This document shows, in pieces, positions 62,418-64,000 of a stretch of DNA of 64,000 bases. The DNA lies in NCBI GenBank assembly GCA_016893485.2, contig JAFEKX020000001.1, forward strand, positions 1,984,001 through 2,048,000, given 5' to 3'. The notes under the pieces are model-generated. The model was not told where the DNA came from, ran no database searches, and saw only the letters and a program-made list of their open reading frames with translations. Position numbers and translations under genes: made by a program. Source of the stretch: Streptomyces sp. P3. GTDB taxonomy: Bacteria > Actinomycetota > Actinomycetes > Streptomycetales > Streptomycetaceae. Numbering within the stretch: position 1 is the first letter of the stretch; the number at the start of each line of letters is the position of its first letter.

Positions 62418-64000
<1,583 letters not shown>

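Overview
The window is about 72% G+C, uses GTG starts freely, carries rare in-frame TTA codons (DUF1963 gene, P450), and encodes sIHF, a RibM/FMN-riboswitch riboflavin operon and a GuaB1-type GMP reductase. It is a Streptomyces chromosome segment of core, conserved-order type, with several accessory blocks. Most genes lie on the minus strand. The assembly is draft quality: more than half of the genes, including indispensable ones (gmk, pyrF, carB, coaBC, ribAB), are broken by single-base losses or gains, nearly always in runs of G or C. I annotate these as whole genes and give the approximate break points.

Layout. 1-7.3 kb: a secreted C39-like protein (cut by the window edge), a P-loop kinase, a candidate small RNA with its own promoter and terminator hairpin, a TPR/AAA+ ATPase, two HlyC/CorC-type CBS membrane proteins and a PH-domain membrane protein. 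7.3-11.9 kb: an FMN-riboswitch-headed minus-strand unit ribE-ribM-ribAB-ribH-hisE-hisG. 12-19.4 kb: a degenerate tandem-repeat zone, a divergent ROK regulator/MFS pair sharing a palindromic operator, a thioesterase, a secreted PL5-like polysaccharide lyase divergent from a uracil permease, and a DUF5995 protein. 19.5-24.1 kb: an F420-type oxidoreductase, a flavin amine oxidase paired with a nitrilase-family amidase, and a DUF1963 protein. 24.1-30.6 kb: a phosphonate/organophosphate-like ABC importer operon ending in an apparent HAD phosphatase-EEP phosphodiesterase fusion, with a divergent HutC/PhnF-type GntR regulator. 30.6-39.4 kb: Lrp regulator plus APC permease, guaB1, an LPXTG surface protein, a hypothetical protein, an RNase-barstar pair, a SorC-type regulator and rpe.

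39.7-46.5 kb is a compact plus-strand operon of six enzymes (class III aminotransferase, SDR, acyl-CoA dehydrogenase-like flavoprotein without the usual catalytic loop, SRPBCC cyclase-like protein, P450, FMN hydroxy-acid oxidase). It sits between minus-strand housekeeping genes and is the best candidate for an undescribed biosynthetic system. The TTA codon in its P450 suggests developmental (bldA) timing.

46.5-64 kb: rsmB, a 1.3-kb highly repetitive spacer, fmt, a small HTH protein, a minisatellite, priA (helicase motifs degenerate), a TetR/drrAB-like ABC insertion with a strong palindromic operator, then metK-coaBC-rpoZ-gmk-sIHF-pyrF-pyrD-carB, a conserved nucleotide and cofactor block with clear hairpins at its transcript boundaries.

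No tRNA, rRNA, CRISPR array, insertion sequence or prophage was seen.
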